A DNA stretch of 64,000 nucleotides from Bradyrhizobium huanghuaihaiense (GCF_007830635.1 NZ_VLLA01000008.1:237418-301417); one strand, 5' to 3'; counted from the first letter of the stretch, positions 19,688 through 28,994 are shown. Made by a program: numbers and translations. Notes: generated from the sequence alone by a model not told the origin.

Positions 19688-20545
19688 ATGGCTAATGCGT
19701 TCGTCGCGGCGTTCGAGATCCTGAGCTTCGGCGCGATCATCGTCCTGATCGTGCTGGGGCTCGGGATCATCGCCAGCATGATGGGCATCTTCAACTTCGC
19801 GCAAGGAGAGTTCGTCCTGCTCGGGGCCTACATCACCTATCTCGCCCATGCCAAGGGCCTGCCGATCTGGGCCGGCATGGTTGCGGCGCCCTTTCTGGTC
19901 GGCGCGCTCGGCTTCGTGCTGGAGGCGCTGATCATCCGCCGCTTCTATGCCGCGCCCATCGTCGCCATGCTCGGCACCTATGCGCTCGGCCTCATCATCC
20001 GCGAATCCGTCCGCGGCCTGATCGGCGGCTTCTATCTCACCGTGCCCGAGCCGATCGGCGGCTCGATCGACATCGGCGCTATGCACATCTCGGCCTGGCG
20101 CTTCACCATCATCGTCATCACGCTGCTGGTGATGGGCGGCTGCTACCTCCTGCTCTCGCGCACGAGCTTTGGTCTGCGCGTCCGCGCCACGCTGGAGAAC
20201 CCGTCGCTGGCGCGTGCGTCCGGCATCTCCACGCCGCTGATCTACGGCGCCACCTTCGCGTTCGGTGCCGCGCTCGCCGGTCTTGCCGGCGCGCTGATCG
20301 TGCCGGTGTTCAGCCTGTTTGCCGATCTCGGCCTGCGCTTCCTGATCCAGGGTTTTGTCGCGGTCATGGTCGGCGGCGTCGGCTCCTTCATCGGGCCGGT
20401 CGCGGGCGCCGGCGTCATCGGCACGCTGAGTGCCGCACTGCCATGGGTGATGGCGCCTGTCGTCGCCGACGTCCTCGTCTTCGTGCTCGCCATTGTCTTC
20501 ATCAAATTCCGCCCGCAGGGCCTCATCGCTGGAAAAGGGGTTTAG
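19688..20545 (+). CDS. ABC transporter permease, LivH/UrtB type
   Basis: 285 residues with about eight membrane segments and the family signature NFAQGEFVLLGAYITYL near the start and GGVGSFIGPVAGAGVIG near the end. One of two permeases of a hydrophobic amino acid/amide-type importer. Follows the amidase by 30 bp and precedes the binding-protein gene by 4 bp, so all are one operon. Confidence 0.93.
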   Translation: MANAFVAAFEILSFGAIIVLIVLGLGIIASMMGIFNFAQGEFVLLGAYITYLAHAKGLPIWAGMVAAPFLVGALGFVLEALIIRRFYAAPIVAMLGTYALGLIIRESVRGLIGGFYLTVPEPIGGSIDIGAMHISAWRFTIIVITLLVMGGCYLLLSRTSFGLRVRATLENPSLARASGISTPLIYGATFAFGAALAGLAGALIVPVFSLFADLGLRFLIQGFVAVMVGGVGSFIGPVAGAGVIGTLSAALPWVMAPVVADVLVFVLAIVFIKFRPQGLIAGKGV

Positions 20546-20549
20546 TCAC

Positions 20550-21767
20550 ATGTTCAATCGCACTCAGCTCACACGCCGCCGTTTCCTCTCCAATTTCGCC
20601 TTTACCACCGGCGCGGTCGCGACCGGCGTCGGCAGCTGGGTGATCCCGGCCGACTGGGCCAACGCGGCGGAAGGCCCGATCAAAGTCGGCATCGCCACCG
20701 ATCTCACCGGCCCGATCGCCTATGCCGGCAATGCCGACGCCAATGTCGCCAAGATGGTGATCAAGGAGATCAACAATTCCGGCGGCCTGCTCGGCCGTCC
20801 GCTCGAGCTCTATATCGAGGACACCGCCTCCAACGAATCCGTCGCCGTCGGCAACGTCCGCAAGCTGATCCAGCGCGACAAGGTCGACATGGTGCTGGGC
20901 GGCATCACCTCGTCGATGCGCAACGCGATCAAGGACCCGATCGTCGCGCGCGGCAAGACGCTCTACATCTATCCGCAGCTCTATGAGGGCAAGGAGTGCA
21001 CGCCCTATCTGTTCTGCACCGGGCCGACGCCGGCGCAGCAGTGCGACGAGTTCATTCCCTGGCTGATCAAGAACGGCGGCAAGAAGTTCGCGCTGCCAAG
21101 CGCCAACTACGTCTGGCCGCACACGCTCAACGTCTATGCTCGCAAGGTGATCGAATCCAATGGCGGTGAGGTCGTGTTCGAGGAATACTACCCGCTCGAC
21201 CAGGTCGACTTCTCCGCGACGGTCAACCGCATCGTCTCCAACAAGGTCGACGTCGTCTTCAACACGGTCATTCCCCCCGGTGTCGGCCCGTTCTTCAAGC
21301 AGCTCTATGAAGCGGGCTTTCTCAAGAACGGCGGGCGTCTGGCCTGCGTCTACTATGACGAGAACACGCTCAACATCAACCAGGCCAGCGAGATCGAGGG
21401 CCTCGCAAGCTGCCTCGACTATTTCAAGGTGTTGACCAAGGAGAACCCGTTCGACGCCAAGATCCAGGCGGCCTACGAGAAGGATTTTCCGGGCAACTTC
21501 CTGTTCGCCGCCGGCAGCGCCGCCACCGGCACCTATCGCGGCCTGAAGCTGTGGGAAGCCGCCGTCAAGGAAGCCGGCAAGATCGACCGCGACTCGGTCG
21601 CCGCCGCGTTGGACCATGCCAAGATCGCCGAAGGTCCGGGTGGCCCAGCCGAGATGGTGCCGGGCAAGCGGCACTGCAAGATGAAGATGTACACCGCAGT
21701 CGCCAAGGGCGGGAACTACGAGATCGTCGCGCGCAGCAGCGGCCTCGTCGATCCCAAGGAATGCTGA
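20550..21767 (+). CDS. urea/amide-type ABC transporter substrate-binding protein
   Basis: 405 residues. The N-terminus TRRRFLSNFAF is a twin-arginine signal followed by a hydrophobic stretch and AANA-type cleavage region. The mature part is Peripla_BP_5/6 (KVGIATDLTGPIAYAGNADANV, INNSGGLLGRPLELYIEDTASN) close to UrtA/FmdD proteins for urea and short amides. Being in the operon with an amidase, it should deliver the amide substrate to the LivHMGF-type complex. It is a paralogue in fold of the cytosolic sensor at 16793. Confidence 0.92.
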   Translation: MFNRTQLTRRRFLSNFAFTTGAVATGVGSWVIPADWANAAEGPIKVGIATDLTGPIAYAGNADANVAKMVIKEINNSGGLLGRPLELYIEDTASNESVAVGNVRKLIQRDKVDMVLGGITSSMRNAIKDPIVARGKTLYIYPQLYEGKECTPYLFCTGPTPAQQCDEFIPWLIKNGGKKFALPSANYVWPHTLNVYARKVIESNGGEVVFEEYYPLDQVDFSATVNRIVSNKVDVVFNTVIPPGVGPFFKQLYEAGFLKNGGRLACVYYDENTLNINQASEIEGLASCLDYFKVLTKENPFDAKIQAAYEKDFPGNFLFAAGSAATGTYRGLKLWEAAVKEAGKIDRDSVAAALDHAKIAEGPGGPAEMVPGKRHCKMKMYTAVAKGGNYEIVARSSGLVDPKEC

Positions 21768-21773
21768 CGTAGA

Positions 21774-22865
21774 ATGCCGAAAGCGATGGGCGCAGTGAAG
21801 CAGACGATCCCCGCCGAGATCGGCGGGGATATGGACGCCGCGGTGGGCAGCAGCGGAACGGCGGCCAAAGCTGCCGCGGGACGAAAAGTCCTGCCGATCG
21901 TCGAGGGCGTCGTGCTGGTCGCGGCGCTGCTCGCGCCGCTGGTGCTGCAGGACTATCTCACCGTGTTCGCAACGCGCGTGATCATCCTTGCGCTGTTCGC
22001 GCTGTCGTTTGATCTGGTCTGGGGCTATGCCGGTATCATGAGCTTCGGCCAGGCCCTGTTCTTCGGCTCGGCCGGCTATGGGGTCGCTCTGCTCGCGCGC
22101 GATCTGGACATCACCAATATCTTCCTGGTGCTGCCCGCGGGCACGCTGATCGGCCTCACCTTCGCGCTCCTGCTCGGCGGCTTCCTGCTGCTGGGACGGC
22201 ATCCCTCCAGCGTGATCTTCGTCTCGCTGGGCACGCTCACCGGCTCCTACGCTGCCGATCGCCTCGCGCGCGGCTGGTACTATCTCGGCGGCCAGAACGG
22301 CATCCCCTCGATCGCGCCGATGTCGCTCGGTGGTTACGAATTCTCGGAAGGGCCGGCCTTCTATTATCTCGTGCTGGGTATCCTCGTCGTCGTCTATCTG
22401 CTCTGCCGCTTCCTGGTGCGCTCGCAATTTGGTCTCGCGCTCGCAGGGCTCCGCGAAAACGAGCAGCGCATCGCCTTCTTTGGCTACAAGGCGCAGCACC
22501 TTAAGGCGATCATCTTCGCCATCGGCGGTGCCATCGCCGGTCTTGCCGGCAGCCTCTACGCCTTTCACGAAGGTTTCGTCTGGCCCAACATGGTCGGCGT
22601 CGTGGTCTCGACGCAGGTCGTGCTCTATGTGCTGTTCGGCGGCTCCGGCACGCTGATTGGTGCCGTCATCGGTGCTGTCATCGTCGAGGGCGTCAGCTTC
22701 TGGCTGTCGGACAATTACCGCGACATCTGGCCGATCATTTTGGGATTGTTGCTGCTGCTCGTGATCCTGTTCCGGCCTCTTGGCCTGATTAGTTTTGTGC
22801 TGGGCGAGCGTGAACGGGTCGGCAGCTTCGGCGTCAAGATCAAGGAGACGCGCAATGCTCCTTGA
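21774..22865 (+). CDS. ABC transporter permease, LivM/UrtC type
   Basis: 363 residues. A soluble N-terminal extension of about 40 residues precedes some nine membrane helices; GYAGIMSFGQALFFGSAGYGVALLARD is the LivM signature. The 3' end overlaps the ATPase start by 11 bp. A second ATG four codons downstream could be the true start. Confidence 0.92.
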   Translation: MPKAMGAVKQTIPAEIGGDMDAAVGSSGTAAKAAAGRKVLPIVEGVVLVAALLAPLVLQDYLTVFATRVIILALFALSFDLVWGYAGIMSFGQALFFGSAGYGVALLARDLDITNIFLVLPAGTLIGLTFALLLGGFLLLGRHPSSVIFVSLGTLTGSYAADRLARGWYYLGGQNGIPSIAPMSLGGYEFSEGPAFYYLVLGILVVVYLLCRFLVRSQFGLALAGLRENEQRIAFFGYKAQHLKAIIFAIGGAIAGLAGSLYAFHEGFVWPNMVGVVVSTQVVLYVLFGGSGTLIGAVIGAVIVEGVSFWLSDNYRDIWPIILGLLLLLVILFRPLGLISFVLGERERVGSFGVKIKETRNAP

Positions 22866-23586
22866 GGCCGCCGGCATCAAGAAGGTCTTCGGCAAGCTCA
22901 CTGCGCTGGACGGCGCCGCGCTCACCGTCGGCGAGAACGAGTTTCACGGCCTGATCGGCCCGAACGGCTCCGGCAAGAGCACATTGATGAAGTGCATCGC
23001 CGGCGCCGAGGTGCCGACGCAGGGCAAGGTGAGCTTCGTCAACACCGACATCACCGCGTTTACGCCGACCGAGCGGGCCCGCGCCGGCATGAGCCTGAAA
23101 TTCCAGATCACCAGCGTGCTGCCGACGCTGACGCTCTACGACAACATCCTGCTGGCGCTGCAGGCGCAGTCCTCGCTGTTCGATCTCGTGTTCTCGCGCA
23201 CCCGTGGCGCGCTGCACGATCAGGTCATGACCATGCTGACGCAGTTCCGCCTCGCTGACCGCGCCTTCGATGCGGCGGCGGCGCTGTCGCACGGCCAGCA
23301 GCAATGGCTGGAGATCGCCATGGCGCTCGCCGGCAAGCCAAAGCTCCTGCTGCTCGACGAGCCCACGGGCGGCATGAGCCTCGAGGAGCGCCGCGTCACC
23401 GGCGAACTGCTGCAGCCCATAAAAAAGCACTGCTCGCTCGTCATCGTCGAGCACGATCTCGATTTCATCCGCGACATCTGCGATCGCCTCACCGTGCTCG
23501 ACCAGGGCAAGGTGCTGGCATCGGGCACGGTGTCGGAGATCCAGGCCAACAAATCCGTCCAGGAGATCTATCTGCGCCGTGCCTGA
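22855..23586 (+). CDS. ABC transporter ATP-binding protein, LivG/UrtD type
   Basis: 243 residues. Walker A GPNGSGKST, Q-loop in LKFQIT, degenerate signature LSHGQQQWLEIAMALAG, Walker B LLLLDEPTGGMS, switch His in IVEHDLDFI. Starts inside the livM-type gene and overlaps the next ATPase by 8 bp. Confidence 0.95.
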   Translation: MLLEAAGIKKVFGKLTALDGAALTVGENEFHGLIGPNGSGKSTLMKCIAGAEVPTQGKVSFVNTDITAFTPTERARAGMSLKFQITSVLPTLTLYDNILLALQAQSSLFDLVFSRTRGALHDQVMTMLTQFRLADRAFDAAAALSHGQQQWLEIAMALAGKPKLLLLDEPTGGMSLEERRVTGELLQPIKKHCSLVIVEHDLDFIRDICDRLTVLDQGKVLASGTVSEIQANKSVQEIYLRRA

Positions 23587-24274
23587 ATTTTTGGACATCA
23601 AGCATCTCGACGCCGGCTATGGCCGCAGCCAGGTCCTGTTCGACGTCACGCTCGGCATTCCCTGGCGCGGCGGCGTCGCCGTGCTCGGGCGCAACGGCGC
23701 CGGCAAGACCACGCTGATGAAGACCATCGTCGGCGAGCTGCCGGCCTGGAAGGGCGAGGTCGCCTTCGACGGCCGCGACATCAGCCGCCGCGCCACCCAG
23801 GAGCGCGTCCGCGCCGGCATCGGTTACGTGCCGCAGGAGCATTCGGTGTTCGCGCGCCTGTCGGTGCGCGACAATCTCGCGGTCGGCTCGCTTGCGAACA
23901 AGGATGCCTCCGCCGTCGACCGCGTGCTGACCATCTTCCCAAAGCTCGGCCAGCGCCTCGACCAGCCCGCCGGCACCCTCTCCGGCGGCGAGCGCAAGAT
24001 GCTCGCCATCGGCCGTGCCATGCTGGGGGATCCAAAACTCCTGCTGCTGGACGAGCCGACCGAAGGCGTCTGGATCGGCGTCATCGAGGAGATCACCGAG
24101 CGCCTGATCGAGCTCGCGAAGAGCATCGCGGTGATCATCGTCGAGCAGCATCTCGATCTGGCGCTGCGCGTCGCGGACTATGCGTATGTGCTGGATCGCG
24201 GCAGGGTCGCGCTGCAGGGGCAGGCGGGCGAGGTGAGGGGCAATCCGGAGCTGATGCGGTATCTGGCGCCGTAG
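23579..24274 (+). CDS. ABC transporter ATP-binding protein, LivF/UrtE type
   Basis: 231 residues. Walker A GRNGAGKTT, signature LSGGERKMLAIGRAML, Walker B LLLLDEPTEGV, His in IVEQHLDLAL. The second ATPase of the amide importer and last gene of the operon; the gap behind it is filled by two inverted repeat elements. Confidence 0.95.
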   Translation: MPEFLDIKHLDAGYGRSQVLFDVTLGIPWRGGVAVLGRNGAGKTTLMKTIVGELPAWKGEVAFDGRDISRRATQERVRAGIGYVPQEHSVFARLSVRDNLAVGSLANKDASAVDRVLTIFPKLGQRLDQPAGTLSGGERKMLAIGRAMLGDPKLLLLDEPTEGVWIGVIEEITERLIELAKSIAVIIVEQHLDLALRVADYAYVLDRGRVALQGQAGEVRGNPELMRYLAP

Positions 24275-24317
24275 GGCCTCGCTGAAGCGCGGCGCTCTCA
24301 CCCAAATTTCCACTGCC

Positions 24318-24392
24318 GTAGCCCGCATGAGCGAAGCGACATGCGGGGCCGTCTGCGACATTCCCGGATGTCGCTTCGCTCATCCGGGCTAC
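24318..24392. repeat. family G inverted repeat
   Basis: GTAGCCCGCATGAGCGAAGC + GACAT ... ATGTCGCTTCGCTCATCCGGGCTAC. A compact palindrome directly behind the transporter operon. The rest of the gap 24275-24582 is this and the next element. Confidence 0.85.
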
Positions 24393-24405
24393 GCGCAGCC
24401 AGTCC

Positions 24406-24533
24406 CGTCATCCTGAGGTGCGAGCCGCGCGACGCAACGCGGCGCGCGGGGAGCCTCGAAGGATGAACGGCCGGGATGCAGCCGGGCCGTCGCCCTTCGA
24501 GGGCCGCTAAGAAGCGGCCACCTCAGGGTGACG
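24406..24533. repeat. family H inverted repeat
   Basis: CGTCATCCTGAGGTGCGAGC ... CACCTCAGGGTGACG outer arms, with internal GCCTCGAAGG/CCTTCGAGG and GGCCGC...GCGGCC pairs. Confidence 0.85.
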
Positions 24534-24582
24534 GGAAGACATCTTCGATTGTGAAAGACCCGAGCGCTGCGCGCGGTCCGTC

Positions 24583-26178
24583 CTACTTCATCGCCCCAAA
24601 GCGGCTGTCGAACGAATTCGACGACACCACCGGCGCGGCGCCGGCCATCTGGCCGCTGTCAGCCGCGCCATCCGATACCGACGGCTTCAGCGCCGGGCGC
24701 GTCTGGGCGAGGCGGGTGTCGGGCTTCGGCGGCTCTGCCGGCTTGGTGGCGGTCACCGCCGGCTTCGGCGCGTCCTTCGCTGCATCCTTGGACTTGTCGT
24801 GGCCCGGCACGAACCGGGTCACAGCGGCCTTCAGCCGGGACGCCGCGGTCGGCGGCGTCGTGGCCGGCGCAACCGATGCGGTCGCTTGCGGCGGAGGCGT
24901 GGTCGCCGTCGTATCGGCGGTGCCCATGCCCATCTTGCGGCCGAGGTTGGAGAAGAAGCCGCCGCTTTGCGATTTCTCGGCTGGTGCGGCTGTCGCGACG
25001 CGGGTGCCCGCGGCGGGCGCGCTGACGGCGACGACTGGCTCTTCCTGCGGCGCAGGCGCGGCCGCGGCCGCCTCGAGATTCGGCTTGGGCGGATTGACGT
25101 GTCCGGGGATCGTGCCCGGCGCCTTCGCCATCGCCAGCATCTGCAGCGTGGTGCCTTCGGCGCCTTCCGACAGGCCGGTCGAGCCTTCCGGAATCTTCGC
25201 GGCGAAGATCTTGTTCATGCCGCCGTCGATGCCGGTGTTCATGCGCGCCACCGGCGTGCCCTTGGCGACGAGCTTGGCGTATTCGGCCTCGTCCTTCGCC
25301 TGCTTCTCGCGCACGGCGCTGGCGACGTCTTCGGGGATCACATAGGCCGGGCATTTTGCGGAGGCGTCGAACACCGGATCGCGCTTGGCGTCGGCCGGCT
25401 TCGCGGCGTCGAAGACGTACTTCTTCTCGCAGAAATCGACCCTCGGCTCCTGCCGCGTCACCTCGAAATGATCATAGCCTTCCTTGATCATCTTCCAGAA
25501 GGCCATGTTCGGATTGTTCCGGTGCTTGGCCATGTTCACCGGCGTCATCTTGAACGGGTAGGCCTGCAGCTGGAACGCTTTCTGGCCGCCGAAGAAGGAC
25601 TCGCGGCCGAGCGAATAGATCTCGGCGATCTGCTCGTCGGTCATCGCGTAGCAGCCGCGCGAAGAACAGTCGCCGTGCACCATCAGCTGCGAGCCGGTGC
25701 GGCCCAGCGCCTTGTCGAACGCGTTCGGATAGCCGGTGTTGAAGGAGAGGTAATAGGCCGACTGCGGATTCATCTGGCCCGGATTGATCGAGTAGAATCC
25801 TTCCGGCGCCTGGCGGTCGCCTTCGCGCACCTTGGGGCCGAGGTCACCGGACCAGCGGCAGATCGGATAAGTCTTGAGCAGCGCGAACTGGCCGTTGCGG
25901 GCCTGCTTCCAGACCTCGAGCTCGGCCTCCTGCTTGAACAGGCGCACCAGGATCGGCGATTGCAGGTCCATGTCCTTCTCGACCATCGCGGCGAGAAGCT
26001 TTGGCGGCACCGGCTGATTGGCCTTGGCGTTGGTCGCGAGCGAGACCTGGTCGGTGTCGCAGCCGGCGAGCAGGCCGCCGGCCGTCATCAGCGCAACCGA
26101 AACCAAGAGCGCGCGAGCAAGCGAACGAGAAATCAAGATGGACCCCACACCGTGCCGGGCAAGGAGCGCGAACCCCAA
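24583..26178 (-). CDS. L,D-transpeptidase family lipoprotein
   Basis: 531 residues. A hydrophobic signal ends in the lipobox LLAGC (Cys40). The YkuD catalytic motif VHGDCSSRGCYAM holds His168 and Cys176, as in YafK/ErfK-type proteins. The long C-terminal third (about 330-531) is Ala/Pro/Lys-rich and probably disordered. Acts on peptidoglycan cross-links or anchoring in the envelope. The ATG at the far end may be too early; a GTG at 26148 gives a more usual signal peptide. Confidence 0.88.
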   Translation of the reverse strand: MGFALLARHGVGSILISRSLARALLVSVALMTAGGLLAGCDTDQVSLATNAKANQPVPPKLLAAMVEKDMDLQSPILVRLFKQEAELEVWKQARNGQFALLKTYPICRWSGDLGPKVREGDRQAPEGFYSINPGQMNPQSAYYLSFNTGYPNAFDKALGRTGSQLMVHGDCSSRGCYAMTDEQIAEIYSLGRESFFGGQKAFQLQAYPFKMTPVNMAKHRNNPNMAFWKMIKEGYDHFEVTRQEPRVDFCEKKYVFDAAKPADAKRDPVFDASAKCPAYVIPEDVASAVREKQAKDEAEYAKLVAKGTPVARMNTGIDGGMNKIFAAKIPEGSTGLSEGAEGTTLQMLAMAKAPGTIPGHVNPPKPNLEAAAAAPAPQEEPVVAVSAPAAGTRVATAAPAEKSQSGGFFSNLGRKMGMGTADTTATTPPPQATASVAPATTPPTAASRLKAAVTRFVPGHDKSKDAAKDAPKPAVTATKPAEPPKPDTRLAQTRPALKPSVSDGAADSGQMAGAAPVVSSNSFDSRFGAMK

Positions 26179-26440
26179 TTCTTTGGCGCGTGATCCGACC
26201 GGAAAACCACCCGCCGCGGCGGGCTCGTTCAGACCACGCTCCAGCGCTTATGCCCTGAAGCCATTGATTAAAATTCTAACCTCTGGGTCATGTGGTCGCA
26301 ACCCGAGCGGGGATCACGAGGGCGTTGGCCCAAAGGTGTGGTCAACAGAGACTTAAATCAGGCGTAACCTGGAACTGGGCCGGAACTTGGGCCTTGCGGC
26401 CAAACCGCCACTGAGATCGCCGATTTGGGCAAAAAAAGGG

Positions 26441-26455
26441 TTAACGCGGGGTTAC
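26441..26455. promoter_or_regulatory. partial CtrA box
   Basis: TTAA-CGCGGGG-TTAC, one mismatch from TTAA-N7-TTAA, about 260 bp upstream of the L,D-transpeptidase. In the gap 26179-26586, apart from this and the repeat at 26471, I see nothing. Confidence 0.3.
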
Positions 26456-26470
26456 CGGGGGCTCGAAAGG

Positions 26471-26570
26471 TCTCGTAGGGTGGGCGAAGGCGCGAAGCGC
26501 CGTGCCCACCATCTAGCCACCTGCACCGCTCGGAATGGTGGGCACGCTTCGCTTTGCCCACCCTACGAGA
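26471..26570. repeat. family B inverted repeat
   Basis: TCTCGTAGGGTGGGCGAAGG ... GCCCACCCTACGAGA, with inner GTGCCCACC/GGTGGGCAC. A second copy is at 33750-33845. Confidence 0.9.
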
Positions 26571-26586
26571 CCGGAATCGAGGCGAA

Positions 26587-27549
26587 TCAGCCCAGTTTGC
26601 GGCCGATATCGAGGAATTTCTGCCGCCGCTGCTTGCGGATGGCGTCGCCGTCGAGGCCCCGGAGCTCGTCGAAGGCCTTGGCGATGGCGTCCCCGGTGGT
26701 GGCGATCATGGCGGCGGGGTCGCGGTGGGCGCCGCCGACCGGCTCCTTCAGGATCTGGTCGATCACCCCGAACCGGAGCATGTCCTGGGCGGTGATCTTC
26801 ATGTTGTTGGCGGCTTCCTGCGCCTTGGTGCCGTCGCGCCAGAGGATGGAGGAGGCGGCCTCCGGCGAGATCACGCTGTAGATGGCGTGCTCCAGCATCA
26901 GCACCTTGTTGGCGGTGGTGATGGCGATGGCGCCGCCCGACATGCCCTCGCCGGTGATGATGGCGACGTTCGGCACGGTCAGCGCCATGCAGGCATCGGT
27001 CGAGCGCGCGATCGCTTCGGCCTGGCCGCGCTCCTCGGCGCCGATGCCGGGATAGGCGCCGGCGGAATCGGCGAGCGACAGCACCGGCAGGCCGAACCGC
27101 TCGGCCATCTCCATCAGCCGCACGCATTTGCGATAGCCCTCGGGCCGCGCCATGCCGAAATTGTGCCGGATCCGGCTCTCGGTGGAATCGCCCTTCTCCT
27201 GGCCCATCACGCAGATCGGCTCGCCGCGGAAGCGGCCGAAGCCGGCGACCAGTGCCTCGTCCTCACCGAACTTGCGGTCGCCGGCGAGCGGGGTGAATTC
27301 GGTGATCAGGCCCTTGATGAAGTCGTTGAAGTGCGGCCGCTGCGGATGCCGCGCCACCAGCGTCTTCTGCCACGGCGTCAGGTTCGTATAGAGGTCCGCC
27401 AGCGCCTGCGCCGCCTTGTCCTCGATCCGGCCGACCTCGTCGCTGATGTCGGTGCCGGTGGCGGCGAGCGCGCGCAATTCGTCGACCTTGGAGTCGAGCT
27501 CGGCGACGGGCTTTTCGAAGTCGAGATAGCTGCGCATCTGGTCTTGCAT
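26587..27549 (-). CDS. accA: acetyl-CoA carboxylase carboxyltransferase subunit alpha
   Basis: 320 residues from the ATG opening MQDQMRSYLDFEKPV. The crotonase-like carboxyltransferase core is seen in PEGYRKCVRLMEMAERFGLPVLSLADSAGAYPGIGAEERGQAEAI and GEGMSGGAIAI. With AccD it transfers the carboxyl group from biotin to acetyl-CoA in fatty-acid synthesis. The in-frame extension upstream (to 27657) is not family sequence. Confidence 0.97.
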   Translation of the reverse strand: MQDQMRSYLDFEKPVAELDSKVDELRALAATGTDISDEVGRIEDKAAQALADLYTNLTPWQKTLVARHPQRPHFNDFIKGLITEFTPLAGDRKFGEDEALVAGFGRFRGEPICVMGQEKGDSTESRIRHNFGMARPEGYRKCVRLMEMAERFGLPVLSLADSAGAYPGIGAEERGQAEAIARSTDACMALTVPNVAIITGEGMSGGAIAITTANKVLMLEHAIYSVISPEAASSILWRDGTKAQEAANNMKITAQDMLRFGVIDQILKEPVGGAHRDPAAMIATTGDAIAKAFDELRGLDGDAIRKQRRQKFLDIGRKLG

Positions 27550-27727
27550 CAACTCAGTATAGGGGGACGGGGCGAAAGAAGCGAAGCGAGGTTGGAGCGC
27601 GGAAAGAAGTGTAGCTTCTTCAACGAGTTGGCTTGTGTGCTGGTGGCAGTCGGCCAAATCAGTCGTGAGGCCCCGGCTCTTTCTGCGGAGATGTGGCCGA
27701 AGTCAAGGCGGTTTCGTTCCCCCCGCT

Positions 27728-27868
27728 GTCGTCCCCGCGCACGCGGGGACCCATAACCACAGGGAGAAGTTTGGCGAAGACTGACGGTGAATAGGCCCTT
27801 CCACGGTACTCACAGCGGCCGTCACAGATAGATCACGCGGTATGGGTCCCTGCGTTCGCAGGGACGAC
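27728..27868. repeat. family A paired inverted repeat
   Basis: The left arm loop reads CCGCGCACGCGG and the right arm CTGCGTTCGCAG, so the two arm hairpins have diverged while each stayed self-complementary. The right arm ends 2 bp before the xerD stop. The remaining gap 27550-27727 shows nothing else. Confidence 0.9.
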
Positions 27869-27870
27869 AG

Positions 27871-28830
27871 TCACTTCTCCGCCAGCGGATGCAGGTCGCG
27901 CACCAGGCTCTTCAGCCGCTCCTCGACCACATGGGTGTAGATCTGGGTCGTGGAGATGTCGGTATGCCCGAGCAGGGTCTGCACGATGCGCAAATCGGCG
28001 CCGTTGTGCAGCAGGTGGCTGGCGAAGGCATGGCGCAGCACGTGCGGGGAGACCAGCCGGGCCTGCAGGCCCGAGGCGACCGCGAGCTCCTTCAAATCGC
28101 GGGCAAAGTGCTGCCGCGTCAGATGCCCGCTCTCGCCGAAGGAAGGGAACAGCCATTTCGAAGCGGCGAGGCTGTCTTTCTTCTTCTCGGTTTTCGCGGC
28201 CTCCGTCGCGCTGAGATAATCCGCCATCGCCTGCCGCGAGGCGTCGTTGAGCGGCACCAGGCGCTCCTTGTTGCCCTTGCCGCGCACCACGATCATGCGC
28301 GCGTCGCGCTTGGCCGCCGTGCGCGGCAGCGCCACCAGCTCTGAGACGCGCAGGCCCGTGGCGTAGAGCACCTCGAGCAGGCAGTAGAGCCTCAAAGAGC
28401 GCAGCCGCTTCGATGGCGATACCTCTTCCGTCTCGCTCAATTCCTTGGCACGGCGGAGCATGCGGTCGACATCCGCGATCGACAGCACCTTTGGCAGGCC
28501 GCGGCCGCGCTTCGGACCGGACAGGATCGCGGCGGGATCGTCGCCGCGAATCCGCTCGTTCAGCAGGAAGCGGTAGAGATGCCGCATCGCCGACAGCCGC
28601 CGCGCGACACTGGTGGATTTGAAGCCGCGCGCGTCGAGGTCAGCAAGGTAATCGCGCAGGACTTGCGTCTCCGCGTCCGCGAAACTACGGCCGACGCGGC
28701 CCAGAAATTCCGAGAAATCGGTGAGGTCGCGGCGGTAGGCATCGAGCGTGTTGGGACCGGCGCCCTGTTCCGCCGCGAGCATGTCGAGGAACAGGCCGGT
28801 GAGCTTGTTGTCGGAGGGCTTTACGCGCAT
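27871..28830 (-). CDS. xerD: tyrosine recombinase XerD
   Basis: 319 residues. N-terminal SAM-like core-binding domain (FLDMLAAEQGAGPNTLDAYRRDLTDFSEFL) and catalytic domain with Arg in YATGLRVSELVAL, HVLRHAFASHLL (H-x-x-R), a His in LLGHTDISTTQIYTHV and the nucleophilic Tyr there. Resolves chromosome dimers at dif with XerC. Placed between accA and aroK, its normal rhizobial position, so this is the housekeeping copy rather than an integrase. Confidence 0.96.
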   Translation of the reverse strand: MRVKPSDNKLTGLFLDMLAAEQGAGPNTLDAYRRDLTDFSEFLGRVGRSFADAETQVLRDYLADLDARGFKSTSVARRLSAMRHLYRFLLNERIRGDDPAAILSGPKRGRGLPKVLSIADVDRMLRRAKELSETEEVSPSKRLRSLRLYCLLEVLYATGLRVSELVALPRTAAKRDARMIVVRGKGNKERLVPLNDASRQAMADYLSATEAAKTEKKKDSLAASKWLFPSFGESGHLTRQHFARDLKELAVASGLQARLVSPHVLRHAFASHLLHNGADLRIVQTLLGHTDISTTQIYTHVVEERLKSLVRDLHPLAEK

Positions 28831-28847
28831 GCCCCGGACCCTAGCGG

Positions 28848-28994
28848 CTATTTCTTGAGAAACTTATCCGGCGGGATCGTCACCGTCATTTCCCGCGGCT
28901 TCGGGTTGACGAAGTTCGCCAGCGCGAAGATCACGCCATAGACGATGCCGGCGATCACGGCGACGACCGTCAGGAAGCGGAACAGGCTGGGCAT
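28848..28994 (-). CDS. small single-pass membrane protein
   Basis: 48 residues: MPSLFRFLTVVAVIAGIVYG, then VIFALANFVNPKPREMTVTI and PPDKFLKK. One membrane helix (about 7-28) with a basic, proline-containing tail. It sits 17 bp upstream of xerD, same strand, in a position where other Bradyrhizobium genomes (from memory) also carry a short ORF. Function unknown. Confidence 0.7.
   Translation of the reverse strand: MPSLFRFLTVVAVIAGIVYGVIFALANFVNPKPREMTVTIPPDKFLKK

Noticed and set aside
20523..22925. 800-codon minus-strand open frame opposite the amide transporter genes
   Set aside because: Antisense shadow of three well-identified genes; its translation is Arg/Asp/Glu/Gln-rich with no domain, typical of the complementary frame in high-GC DNA.
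27871..28830. XerD as the integrase of a genomic island
   Set aside because: It is in the conserved accA-xerD-aroK setting, with family features of the dimer-resolution enzyme and no attachment repeats beside it.
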